A stretch of DNA of 64,000 bases. Source: JAAYJS01 sp964346185 (GTDB lineage: Bacteria > Bacillota > Clostridia > Eubacteriales > Eubacteriaceae). Where the stretch lies: NCBI GenBank assembly GCA_964346185.1, contig CAYFTR010000003.1, positions 41,494 to 105,493 on the forward strand. Direction: 5' to 3'. The position numbers and the translations under genes are program-made. The notes under the pieces are model-generated. The model was not told the DNA's origin, did not search any database, and saw only the letters and a list, made by a program, of their open reading frames with translations. Positions 8,457 to 16,496 of this stretch are shown piece after piece. Position 1 is the stretch's first letter. Every line of letters starts with the position of its first letter.

Positions 8457-8466
8457 AGGTTATAAT
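8436..8466 (+). promoter_or_regulatory. Possible internal promoter for gapA
   Basis: TTGCAA (8436-8441) and TATAAT (8461-8466) are 19 bases apart, longer than ideal. It could give extra gapA transcription independent of the cggR promoter. Confidence 0.35.
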
Positions 8467-8517
8467 ATAAATTAAATTCACAATATGTAAAATTATTTGT
8501 TTCCAGGAGGTTTCAAT

Positions 8518-9531
8518 ATGTCAGTAAAAGTAGCAATTAATGGATTTGGTAGAATCGGTCGTTTGGCATTCAGACAAATGTTCGGTGCGGAAGGTTATGA
8601 TATCGTGGCAATTAACGACTTGACCAGCCCGAAAATGTTAGCACATTTGTTAAAATACGATACGGCCCAAGGAAGATACCATTTAGCGGATAAAGTAGAA
8701 GTAAAAGAAAACGCCATTGTTGTAGACGGCGAAGAAATTATTATTTACGACAAGGCCGACCCGAAGGAATTGCCGTGGAAAGAACTGGGCGTTGACGTTG
8801 TGTTGGAATGTACCGGATTTTTTGCATCGAAAGAAAAAGCGTCGGCTCACATTGAAGCGGGTGCTAAAAAAGTGGTTATCTCCGCACCGGCAGGTAACGA
8901 TTTGCCCACCATTGTTTTCGGTGTTAACGAAGATGTTTTAAAAGCGGACGATACCATTATTTCGGCGGCTTCCTGTACCACCAACTGCTTGGCACCCATG
9001 GCCAATACCTTAAACAAATTGGCTAAAATTAAAAAAGGTTATATGACCACCGTTCACGCATACACCGGCGATCAGATGACTCTGGACGGCCCCCATAGAA
9101 AAGGCGATTTAAGAAGAGCCCGTGCTGCGGCCGAAAATATTATTCCAAACTCTACCGGTGCGGCAAAAGCTATCGGCCTGGTTATTCCGGAATTAAACGG
9201 CTTGCTGGACGGTGCGGCACAAAGAGTACCGGTACCCACAGGTTCCTTAACGGAATTGGTTGCAGTGGTTGAAGCCAAAGTAACTGCGGAAGATGTCAAC
9301 AAAGCCATGAAAGACGCCACCAACGATTCTTTCGGTTATACGGAAGAAGAATTGGTTTCCAGCGATATTGTCGGTATTACCTACGGTTCTCTTTTCGACG
9401 CAACCCAAACCAACGTCATGGACTTGGGCGACGGTCAAACATTGGTAAAATGTGTAGCATGGTATGACAACGAAGCATCCTACACCAGCCAAATGGTACG
9501 TGTCATTAAATACTTTGCAGAATTAGCATAA
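8518..9531 (+). CDS. gapA: Glyceraldehyde-3-phosphate dehydrogenase, NAD-dependent
   Basis: Converts glyceraldehyde-3-phosphate, phosphate and NAD+ to 1,3-bisphosphoglycerate. The 337-residue protein has the Rossmann motif INGFGRIGRLAFR (7-19), Asp34 (AINDLT) that selects NAD over NADP, and the active-site SCTTNC with Cys153. The start is ATG 8518, with CCAGGAGG at 8503-8510; upstream in-frame codons overlap this site. The gene is second in the glycolytic block after its likely repressor cggR. A terminator after it suggests part of the transcripts end before pgk. Confidence 0.97.
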   Translation: MSVKVAINGFGRIGRLAFRQMFGAEGYDIVAINDLTSPKMLAHLLKYDTAQGRYHLADKVEVKENAIVVDGEEIIIYDKADPKELPWKELGVDVVLECTGFFASKEKASAHIEAGAKKVVISAPAGNDLPTIVFGVNEDVLKADDTIISAASCTTNCLAPMANTLNKLAKIKKGYMTTVHAYTGDQMTLDGPHRKGDLRRARAAAENIIPNSTGAAKAIGLVIPELNGLLDGAAQRVPVPTGSLTELVAVVEAKVTAEDVNKAMKDATNDSFGYTEEELVSSDIVGITYGSLFDATQTNVMDLGDGQTLVKCVAWYDNEASYTSQMVRVIKYFAELA

Positions 9532-9561
9532 CGAGAGAAAATCTGCCCAGGTGGATTTTGT

Positions 9562-9586
9562 AAAGGGGGGCATCCCCCTTTTTTAT
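9562..9586 (+). terminator. Rho-independent terminator after gapA
   Basis: AAAGGGGG and CCCCCTTT flank a GCAT loop, followed by TTTTATTTAT. It probably lowers pgk-tpiA expression relative to gapA. Confidence 0.85.
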
Positions 9587-9673
9587 TTATCATGTCCGAC
9601 CGTAAAAGCGGTGGTGTGATGAAAGATAGATTAAAGTCCGATGATATCATTTTTAAGAAGCGTGGAGGTAACG

Positions 9674-10861
9674 ATGAAAAAAAATGTCAAAGATATCGAT
9701 TTAAAAAATAAAAAAGTCATCATGCGAGTCGATTTTAACGTGCCCTTAAACGAACAAGGGGAAATAACCGACGACAAGCGTATTCAGGCGGCATTGCCGA
9801 CCGTTCAATATGTATTGGAGCAAGGTGCCGCATTAATTTTAATGTCCCACCTGGGGCGACCGGATAACGCACCGGATCCTAAATATTCCCTGGAGCCCGT
9901 GGCAAAACGCTTAGGCGAACTCTTAAAACAAAACGTACTTTTTAACGATGACGGCGAAGTAGTCGGAGCAGTAACCCGAAAAACGGCGGAAGCTTTAAAA
10001 CCCGGCGAGGTATTGTTGTTACAAAACACCCGATTCAGACCGGAAGAAAAGAAAAACAACCCCGAATTCTCCAAAGCTCTGGCGGATTTGGCGGAAATTT
10101 ACGTAAACGATGCCTTCGGTTCCAGCCACAGAGCCCATGCCTCGACGGTGGGCGTTGCACAACACCTGCCGGCGGTATCCGGCTTTTTAATGGAAAAAGA
10201 ACTGGATTTTATCGGAAAAGCTTTGGACAACCCCGAAAGACCTTTTGTTGCCATTTTAGGCGGTGCAAAGGTATCCGACAAAATCGGTGTTATCAACAAT
10301 TTGTTAAATAAGGTGGATACGGTTATTATCGGCGGCGGTATGATGTTTACCTTCTACAAAGCCTTAAACAGAGAAGTCGGCACATCTTTATTGGAAGAAG
10401 ACAAAGTAGCCCTGGCAAAAGAAATTATGGATAAAGCAAAAGAAAAGGGTGTTAAACTGCTGATACCCGTAGATGTTGTGGTATCGTCCGAATTTTCGGC
10501 CGACGGCGAACACATGACCGTTGATGCCGATAAAATGCCGGCGGAAAAAATGGGTCTGGACATCGGCGAAAAAACCGGAAAATTGTATGCCGAAATTATT
10601 AAAGATGCTAAAACCGTTATCTGGAACGGTCCCATGGGCGTTTTTGAATTTCCCGCCTATGCTAAGGGTACTCTGGCGGTAGCAAAAGCCATGGCGGAAA
10701 GCGATGCCACCACCATTATCGGCGGAGGCGACTCGGCGGCAGCGGTTAAACAATTGGGCTTTGAAAAAGCAATGAGCCATATTTCCACCGGCGGCGGTGC
10801 TTCCCTGGAATTTATGGAAGGCAAGGTACTGCCCGGTGTTGCAGTCTTACAAGATAAATAA
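9674..10861 (+). CDS. pgk: Phosphoglycerate kinase
   Basis: Makes ATP from 1,3-bisphosphoglycerate. The 395-residue protein shows RVDFNVPLN near residue 17, the substrate segments LMSHLGRPD and NTRFRPEEKKN, VNDAFGSSHRAHAS near 150, AILGGAKVSDKI near 193 and the C-terminal nucleotide loop GGGDSAAAV near 350. ATG 9674 has GGAGG eight bases before it; in-frame codons from 9641 precede that site and are unlikely to be used. tpiA starts 10 bases after its stop. Confidence 0.97.
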   Translation: MKKNVKDIDLKNKKVIMRVDFNVPLNEQGEITDDKRIQAALPTVQYVLEQGAALILMSHLGRPDNAPDPKYSLEPVAKRLGELLKQNVLFNDDGEVVGAVTRKTAEALKPGEVLLLQNTRFRPEEKKNNPEFSKALADLAEIYVNDAFGSSHRAHASTVGVAQHLPAVSGFLMEKELDFIGKALDNPERPFVAILGGAKVSDKIGVINNLLNKVDTVIIGGGMMFTFYKALNREVGTSLLEEDKVALAKEIMDKAKEKGVKLLIPVDVVVSSEFSADGEHMTVDADKMPAEKMGLDIGEKTGKLYAEIIKDAKTVIWNGPMGVFEFPAYAKGTLAVAKAMAESDATTIIGGGDSAAAVKQLGFEKAMSHISTGGGASLEFMEGKVLPGVAVLQDK

Positions 10862-10871
10862 GGAGAAAACT

Positions 10872-11612
10872 ATGAGACGACCAATCATCGCGGGAAACTG
10901 GAAAATGCATAAGGATGCCAAGCAAACTTCAGCCCTTATCGAAGCGCTGAAACCCTTGATCAAAGACGCAAAAGCGGAAGTGGTTTTTTGCCCGACCTAT
11001 GTCAACTTAAAGGATGCCGTAGCTCAAACTGAAGGCACCAATATCGGTATCGGGGCACAAAACATGCACTATGAAACCCAGGGGGCGTTTACCGGCGAAG
11101 TATCCGGTGAAATGCTTAAAGCCATCGGCGTCCAATACGTTGTGATCGGCCACAGCGAAAGAAGAGAATACTACAACGAAACCGACGAAGCCGTTAACTT
11201 AAAGGCGATTAAAGCTTTAAGCCTGGACTTAACACCGATTGTATGTTGCGGCGAAACCCTGGAGGAAAGAGAAGCGGGCAACGCTCAAACCAAGGTGGTC
11301 GGGCAAATTAAAGAAGGCTTAAAAAATATCGACGACATCACCAAAGTGGTCATTGCATACGAGCCCATTTGGGCGATCGGCACAGGTAAAACCGCCAGTA
11401 AAGAAGAAGCGGACGAAGCTTGCGGTTGGGTTCGACAAACCGTTGAGGACATGTACGGTAAAGAGGCGGCGGATGCCGTACGCGTGCAATACGGCGGTTC
11501 TGTTAAACCCGGCAACATTGCCGAACTCATGGCAATGGATAATATCGACGGTGCCCTGGTCGGCGGTGCCAGCCTCACCGAAGACTTTGCCAAAGTGGTT
11601 GTCTACGACTGA
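10872..11612 (+). CDS. tpiA: Triosephosphate isomerase
   Basis: Interconverts dihydroxyacetone phosphate and glyceraldehyde-3-phosphate. The 246-residue TIM barrel begins RRPIIAGNWKMHK (Asn and Lys of the active site), has VIGHSERR with the catalytic His, AYEPIWAIGTGKTA with the catalytic Glu and flexible loop 6, and YGGSVKPGN for phosphate binding. ATG 10872 follows AAGGAG directly after the pgk stop; the same frame is open upstream only because it overlaps pgk. Confidence 0.97.
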   Translation: MRRPIIAGNWKMHKDAKQTSALIEALKPLIKDAKAEVVFCPTYVNLKDAVAQTEGTNIGIGAQNMHYETQGAFTGEVSGEMLKAIGVQYVVIGHSERREYYNETDEAVNLKAIKALSLDLTPIVCCGETLEEREAGNAQTKVVGQIKEGLKNIDDITKVVIAYEPIWAIGTGKTASKEEADEACGWVRQTVEDMYGKEAADAVRVQYGGSVKPGNIAELMAMDNIDGALVGGASLTEDFAKVVVYD

Positions 11613-11643
11613 GCATCAACCCTTTAAACTTAAAAATTAATGT

Positions 11644-11711
11644 TGCAACAATCAATCCGACAGCTTCTTTGACAACAATTGCATTCTAAGAAGTACGGTT
11701 TGATTGTTGCA
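11644..11711. repeat. Nested inverted repeat downstream of tpiA
   Basis: TGCAACAATCAA (11644-11655) pairs perfectly with TTGATTGTTGCA (11700-11711). CCG/CGG continue the stem inward, and a second stem CTTCTT/AAGAAG lies inside. No T-tract follows, so it is not a plain terminator; it may be a transcript-end structure or a regulatory element. GTTGCAAC recurs near 11853 before gpmI. Confidence 0.6.
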
Positions 11712-11788
11712 GCTTTACACCGATGAACCCGCTTTAAAGTTTCAGTTTAAAAACGTTGTGTAAAACGGGTGGGGTGAGGGATTAGAGT

Positions 11789-11834
11789 TGTAAAATAAAT
11801 TTTTTTTATTTGTTCCGAGATAATTTATTTTACA
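11789..11834. repeat. 13-base perfect inverted repeat upstream of gpmI
   Basis: TGTAAAATAAATT (11789-11801) and AATTTATTTTACA (11822-11834) are perfect inverted copies 20 bases apart; the loop contains a T-tract. It lies about 55 bases before the gpmI start. It could be an operator or an attenuator-like hairpin. No clear promoter was identified between it and gpmI. Confidence 0.6.
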
Positions 11835-11890
11835 GGATCTAAAGGATTCCCGTTGCAACAGAATTTACATACCAGATAGGAGACAATACG

Positions 11891-13420
11891 ATGAGAGGAC
11901 AATTAACCGCTTTAATTATTTTAGATGGTTACGGTTATACACCACATACCGAAGGCAATGCGATTTTAAAAGCACCCACACCCTTTTTAGATTTTTTCAG
12001 AGGCACCCAACCGACGGTGTTAATTGATGCCAGCGGTGAAGCGGTAGGTCTGCCCGAGGGGCAAATGGGCAACTCCGAAGTCGGGCATTTAAACTTAGGG
12101 GCCGGTCGAGTGGTTTATCAGGAGTTAACCAGAATTACCAAAGCCATTCGCACCGGAGAGTTTTTTAACAATACGGTTTTACGACAGGCAATGGCACAGG
12201 CAAAAGTAAACAACGGAGCACTACACTTAATGGGATTGGTTTCCGACGGCGGCGTCCATTCTTCCATGACCCACTTGTTTGGATTATTGGAGATGGCAAA
12301 ACAAAACGGCTTACAGGACGTTTATGTCCATTGTTATATGGACGGCAGAGATACCCCGCCCACCTCCGGTGCAGGTTATCTGGCACAATTGGAAGCCAAA
12401 ATGACAGAACTGGGCATCGGAGAAATCGCCACGATTTCGGGACGCTACTACGCAATGGATCGGGACAACCGCTGGGAGAGGATAGAGCAGGCCTACAATG
12501 CCCTGGTTATCGGAACGGGTCGCCGGGCGGAAACGGCAACAACGGCCATGGCGGCGGCTTATGCGAACGGCGAAACCGACGAATTTGTCGTCCCCACGAT
12601 TGTTCAAACAAACAAAAATTCCCGTATTAAAGAAAACGATGCCGTTATTTTCTTTAACTTCCGACCGGACCGGGCACGTCAATTGACCCGTGTGTTTACG
12701 GAAAAAGGTTTTAACGTCTTTAATCGCAGCGGCGGGTTTGTACCTGTACACTTTGTTACCATGACCAATTACGACGCAACCCTAACCAATGTTGCCGTCG
12801 TCTATCCGCCGCAAACCGTCGACAACACCTTGGGTGAATATTTAAGCTCTTTAGGGGTTCGACAATTGCGTATCGCCGAAACGGAAAAGTACGCCCACGT
12901 TACATATTTCTTTAACGGCGGTATCGAAAAAATATATGACGGTGAAGACCGCATTCTGGTTCCTTCACCAAAGGTGGCAACCTACGACCTTAAGCCCGAA
13001 ATGAGTGCCTACGAAGTAACCGAAGAAGTTTTAAAAGCTGTCGAATCGGACCGATACAAGTTAATTGTTTTAAACTATGCCAACCCCGACATGGTCGGGC
13101 ATACCGGTATCGAAGAAGCGGCGGAAAAAGCTATTACAACAGTCGACCGCTGCACTTCCAAGGTCATAGAAGCTATTTTAAAAAAAGGTGGCAATGTGAT
13201 TTTAACGGCAGATCACGGCAATGCGGAAAAAATGATTGACTACGAAACAAAAAAAACGTGGACGGCACATACCACCAATCAGGTTCAATGTACGGTAGCC
13301 GGTTTGGGGGCCGTTACATTGAGAGAAGGGGGCAGCCTTGCCGATATCGCACCCACCATTTTAGACCTGTTGGACATAAACGTACCCGCAGAAATGACAG
13401 GTAAATCGTTAATCCGATAG
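11891..13420 (+). CDS. gpmI: 2,3-bisphosphoglycerate-independent phosphoglycerate mutase
   Basis: Interconverts 3- and 2-phosphoglycerate using a phosphoserine intermediate and two Mn2+ ions. The 509-residue protein belongs to the alkaline-phosphatase superfamily: LIILDGYGY (residues 8-16, metal Asp), GQMGNSEVGH with catalytic Ser62, the HCYMDGRDTPP loop, FRPDRARQL, and the C-terminal metal cluster NPDMVGHTG and ADHGNAE. ATG 11891 follows TAGGAGACAATACG. Unlike the Bacillus operon, it is separated from tpiA by 278 bases with two inverted repeats and is not followed by enolase. Confidence 0.96.
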   Translation: MRGQLTALIILDGYGYTPHTEGNAILKAPTPFLDFFRGTQPTVLIDASGEAVGLPEGQMGNSEVGHLNLGAGRVVYQELTRITKAIRTGEFFNNTVLRQAMAQAKVNNGALHLMGLVSDGGVHSSMTHLFGLLEMAKQNGLQDVYVHCYMDGRDTPPTSGAGYLAQLEAKMTELGIGEIATISGRYYAMDRDNRWERIEQAYNALVIGTGRRAETATTAMAAAYANGETDEFVVPTIVQTNKNSRIKENDAVIFFNFRPDRARQLTRVFTEKGFNVFNRSGGFVPVHFVTMTNYDATLTNVAVVYPPQTVDNTLGEYLSSLGVRQLRIAETEKYAHVTYFFNGGIEKIYDGEDRILVPSPKVATYDLKPEMSAYEVTEEVLKAVESDRYKLIVLNYANPDMVGHTGIEEAAEKAITTVDRCTSKVIEAILKKGGNVILTADHGNAEKMIDYETKKTWTAHTTNQVQCTVAGLGAVTLREGGSLADIAPTILDLLDINVPAEMTGKSLIR

Positions 13421-13453
13421 AATAAATAAAATAAACCTGTAAATTTTTTGAAA

Positions 13454-13475
13454 ATGTCCCGGCTTGCCGGGACAT
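13454..13475 (+). terminator. Hairpin after gpmI
   Basis: TGTCCCGGC TT GCCGGGACA is a perfect stem with a two-base loop, followed only by TTTG. It is probably a terminator or a 3' end stabiliser. It also contains GTCCC/GGGAC arms like the CggR operator at 7381, so a regulatory role for secG is possible but less likely. Confidence 0.6.
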
Positions 13476-13542
13476 TTGCGTATTGAAATCACATAAAGTC
13501 TATGTTAATATCTGTAATATGATTAGATTCGGAGGTGAAAAT

Positions 13543-13767
13543 TTGAGCACATTCTTTATCATTTTACTGGTTATTTCTTCTTTTACTCTGATAACCGGTA
13601 TCTTGATGTCTCAGCCAAGTACCGGCGGTATGGGTGCCATCGAAGGTGGTGCACAGAGCCTATTTGGTAACAAAAGAAAACAAGGAAAAGAGGCTATGTT
13701 GGCCAATGTAACCAAAATTTCCGCTATTGTTTTTATGTTGTCGGCATTTTTATGTAATCTCGTATAG
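13543..13767 (+). CDS. secG: Preprotein translocase subunit SecG
   Basis: A 74-residue protein with two hydrophobic segments (about residues 2-21 and 55-73) separated by the glycine-rich cytoplasmic loop SQPSTGGMGAIEGGAQSLFG, which is diagnostic of SecG. SecG is the accessory subunit of the SecYEG channel. The start is TTG 13543 with GGAGG at 13531; the frame is open upstream, but that part lacks SecG similarity. Its position after the glycolytic genes is common in Bacillota. Confidence 0.93.
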   Translation: MSTFFIILLVISSFTLITGILMSQPSTGGMGAIEGGAQSLFGNKRKQGKEAMLANVTKISAIVFMLSAFLCNLV

Positions 13768-13789
13768 GAAGAAAAGAAAGGAAGAATAA

Positions 13790-15787
13790 ATGGAATTATA
13801 TATTGCCCCTGTTATCGGGGTTTTAAGTTTGCTTTTCGCATTCTACTATGCAGGAAAAGTAAACAAAGTGGACCCCGGTACCGATCGAATGAAAGAGCTG
13901 GCCTCTTATATTCATGAAGGCGCGATGGCGTTCTTATCCAGAGAATATAAAATTCTTGTTGTTTTTGTTGTTATTCTCGCTGTTGTATTAGCCGTAACCC
14001 CCGGTTTAGGTTGGAAAACCGCCCTGTGCTTTATACTGGGTGCCGTGTTTTCAGTGTTGGCCGGCTACTTCGGAATGGACGTGGCAACCAAAGCCAACGT
14101 ACGTACGGCCAATGCCGCAAAAGAAAGCGGTATGAACAAAGCATTGGCAACAGCCTTTTCCGGCGGTGCCGTTATGGGTTTAAGTGTTGTCGGTCTGGGT
14201 TTGCTCGGATTAGGTATTGTTTATTTTCTTTTTAAAGACCCGGCTATTATTACAGGCTTCGGCTTAGGTGCCTCCTCCATCGCATTGTTCGGTCGTGTCG
14301 GCGGCGGTATTTATACCAAGGCGGCGGATGTCGGTGCGGATTTGGTCGGTAAAGTTGAAGCCGGTATCCCGGAAGACGACCCGAGAAACCCTGCGGTTAT
14401 CGCAGACAACGTTGGTGATAACGTCGGTGACGTTGCCGGTATGGGTTCCGACTTATATGAATCCTATGTCGGTTCCATTATATCCGCCGTTACTTTGGGC
14501 TCCGTTATATTTACCGACGGCAGAGGTATTTTCTTTCCGTTTTTCCTGGCAGCGATCGGTATTGTATCTTCTATTATCGGAACGTTTTTTGTAAAAGGTA
14601 AAGAGGGCGGTAACCCCCAAAAATCCTTAAATTTGGGTACCTATGCTTCCAGTGCCATTATGCTGGTTGCTACCTACTTCCTGTCCAGCAAAATGATGGG
14701 CAGCATTTATCCGTTTGTAGCTATTTTGTCCGGCTTGGTATCCGGTCTTATTATCGGCTCTATCACCGAATACTATACCTCCGATTCTTATAAACCTGTA
14801 AAACATATTGCTCAACAATCCGAAACTGGTGCGGCAACCACCATTATCTCCGGTTTGGCTGTCGGTATGCGCTCGACCGCATTGCCCATTATTGTTATTG
14901 CCGTTGCCATTTTTGCCGCGTACAAATCCGGTGCGGCTTACTTACCGGGTAACCCCGGCGGTGGCGGACTTTTCGGTATTGCTTTATCCGCAGTCGGCAT
15001 GTTGTCCACTTGCGGTATGACCATTGCCGTTGATGCTTACGGTCCCATTGCCGACAATGCCGGCGGTATCGCGGAAATGGCGGAATTACCGGACAGCGTA
15101 CGTGAAATTACAGACCAGTTAGACTCCGTCGGAAACACCACTGCGGCGATCGGTAAAGGCTTTGCGATCGGTTCTGCAGCATTAACCGCTCTTGGTTTAT
15201 TTGCTTCCTATGCGTCAACCGTGCAATTGTCTCAAATTTCTTTATTAGACCCCTTGGTGATTATGGGCTTGTTGATCGGTGCCATGTTACCCTACATGTT
15301 CTCCGCGATGACAATGGAAGCCGTTGGTGATGCGGCAAACGATATGATCGAAGAAGTGCGTCGTCAGTTCAGAGAAAAACCGGGTATCATGGAAGGTACG
15401 GATAAACCCGACTATGCCCGTTGTGTTGATATCTCCACCTCTGCGGCTTTAAAGAAAATGATTGCCCCCGGCTTAATGGCGGTTATTGCGCCTTTAGCCA
15501 TCGGCATGATTTTAGGTTCCGAAGCCTTAGGCGGATTGTTGGCAGGTTCTTTAGCAACCGGTGTGTTGGTGGCCATTCAAATGTCCAACTCCGGCGGTGC
15601 CTGGGACAACGCTAAAAAATACATTGAATCTGGTGCCCACGGTGGAAAAGGTTCTGAAGCCCACATTGCGGCGGTTGTCGGTGATACCGTCGGTGACCCC
15701 TACAAAGATACATCCGGGCCGTCTATCAATATATTAATTAAATTAATGACCATTGTTGCCTTGGTATTTGCCCCGCTATTCATGTGA
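13790..15787 (+). CDS. hppA: Membrane-bound ion-translocating pyrophosphatase, K+-dependent type
   Basis: Hydrolyses pyrophosphate and pumps H+ or Na+ across the cytoplasmic membrane. The 665-residue protein has about 16 membrane segments and the hallmark substrate loops GADLVGKVEAGIPEDDPRNPAVIADNVGDNVGD (shown in parts: DVGADLVGKVE, EDDPRNPAVIADNVGDNVGD) and, near the C-terminus, GDTVGDPYKDTSGPS. The segment SVGNTTAAIGKGFAIGSA carries Ala, not Lys, at the position that separates K+-dependent from K+-independent enzymes. Whether it pumps Na+ or H+ cannot be decided by eye. It recovers energy from biosynthetic pyrophosphate. It starts 22 bases after secG. Confidence 0.96.
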   Translation: MELYIAPVIGVLSLLFAFYYAGKVNKVDPGTDRMKELASYIHEGAMAFLSREYKILVVFVVILAVVLAVTPGLGWKTALCFILGAVFSVLAGYFGMDVATKANVRTANAAKESGMNKALATAFSGGAVMGLSVVGLGLLGLGIVYFLFKDPAIITGFGLGASSIALFGRVGGGIYTKAADVGADLVGKVEAGIPEDDPRNPAVIADNVGDNVGDVAGMGSDLYESYVGSIISAVTLGSVIFTDGRGIFFPFFLAAIGIVSSIIGTFFVKGKEGGNPQKSLNLGTYASSAIMLVATYFLSSKMMGSIYPFVAILSGLVSGLIIGSITEYYTSDSYKPVKHIAQQSETGAATTIISGLAVGMRSTALPIIVIAVAIFAAYKSGAAYLPGNPGGGGLFGIALSAVGMLSTCGMTIAVDAYGPIADNAGGIAEMAELPDSVREITDQLDSVGNTTAAIGKGFAIGSAALTALGLFASYASTVQLSQISLLDPLVIMGLLIGAMLPYMFSAMTMEAVGDAANDMIEEVRRQFREKPGIMEGTDKPDYARCVDISTSAALKKMIAPGLMAVIAPLAIGMILGSEALGGLLAGSLATGVLVAIQMSNSGGAWDNAKKYIESGAHGGKGSEAHIAAVVGDTVGDPYKDTSGPSINILIKLMTIVALVFAPLFM

Positions 15788-15867
15788 GCTTAGACTAAGC
15801 CACGCAAGGTTGGTTGATAAAAGGTCGTTGTGTTTGCGCAAAAGAGCTTCCCATTAACGAAGAGCTT

Positions 15868-15930
15868 AAAAGGCGTGACCGTAAATGAGTCTCCTGTAGG
15901 AGACGAACGCGGTTACGCCTTTTCTTTTTG
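15868..15930 (+). terminator. Branched hairpin after hppA
   Basis: AAAAGGCGTGACCG pairs with CGGTTACGCCTTTT (one G-T pair) and encloses a second perfect hairpin GTCTCCTGTAGGAGAC; CTTTTTG follows. It is most likely the hppA terminator. Two copies of AAGAGCTT precede it (about 15842-15867). The inner CTCCTGTAGGAGA loosely resembles part of the M-box, but the rest of that riboswitch is absent. Confidence 0.7.
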
Positions 15931-16296
15931 AGAAATAAAAAGAACGCGTGGTTTAGAGAGTTTGAATGCTTTCCCTGATGAGGGAGTAATGAAAATAGAA
16001 AAAATACCGAAAGCAATTGTCGAAAAGCAATCACCGGAAGTGGCGCCGTAAGCGATGTGCCTTAACGAGCAACGGTATTGCGGCAGCGGCCGCCCGGTGT
16101 CGGAGCCATCGCCGTAATATAAAACCGACCCGTCGGGTAAGGTGAAGTGTTTATCTTTAAACCCTTTTTATGTCCGATTTTTTTCATAAAAATTTTGTCG
16201 GCATGGTCGTAATTAAATTACGATAGGCATAAAGCCTCAAACCGGCACCCGGTAATAGTAAGACGTTTTACAGGACGATGCCTATTTTTTTTTGCC
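15931..16296 (+). ncRNA. Candidate structured RNA of unknown class, ending in a terminator-like stem
   Basis: No convincing gene lies in this stretch. It contains ordered helices: AATACCG (16004-16010) with CGGTATT (16073-16079), enclosing CAC/GTG and GGC/GCC hairpins; GGCAGCGGCCGCC; CCGACCCGTCGG; a long AT-rich hairpin from CCGA (about 16173) to TCGG (about 16201); GTAATTAAATTAC; and a closing stem ATAGGCAT (about 16223) with ATGCCTAT (about 16277) followed by nine T. The last helix encloses further small hairpins. The conserved boxes of T-box, SAM, FMN, TPP, cobalamin, lysine, c-di-AMP and c-di-GMP riboswitches, RNase P, SRP RNA and tmRNA were not found. It may be an independent RNA or a long untranslated region. 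Confidence 0.45.
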
Positions 16297-16457
16297 GATA
16301 TTTTTATTGTTTTTTTCATCATAGCGCCTTAGAGATCATACAATTCGCGATACTTTGATTATATGTTGTTATGGAAAAATATAAAAGAGGATTTAGATTA
16401 AGCCTTTGAAAATTAAAGGGTTCTTTACTTTTTTCTTAAATTTAAACGGTAATGGGT

Positions 16458-16463
16458 TATAAT
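16458..16463 (+). promoter_or_regulatory. Probable -10 box for the UPF0182 gene
   Basis: TATAAT lies 33 bases before ATG 16497, downstream of an AT-rich stretch. The -35 box is poorly conserved. Confidence 0.4.
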
Positions 16464-16496
16464 AATAGTATCAAGTAAAACTTTTAAGGAGCATTT

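Noticed and set aside
11353..11640. Reading frame overlapping tpiA
   Set aside because: It is in another frame of the clearly coding tpiA and has no family features.
12165..12751. Long frames on both strands within gpmI
   Set aside because: They are shadows of the gpmI coding sequence; composition alone explains them.
13454..13475. CggR operator controlling secG
   Set aside because: The perfect stem with a two-base loop directly after gpmI is better explained as a transcript-end hairpin; similarity to the operator is limited to GTCCC/GGGAC.
15880..15930. M-box (Mg2+) riboswitch because of the CTCCTGTAGGAGA loop
   Set aside because: The other conserved M-box segments are absent and the element is closed by a simple terminator stem after hppA.
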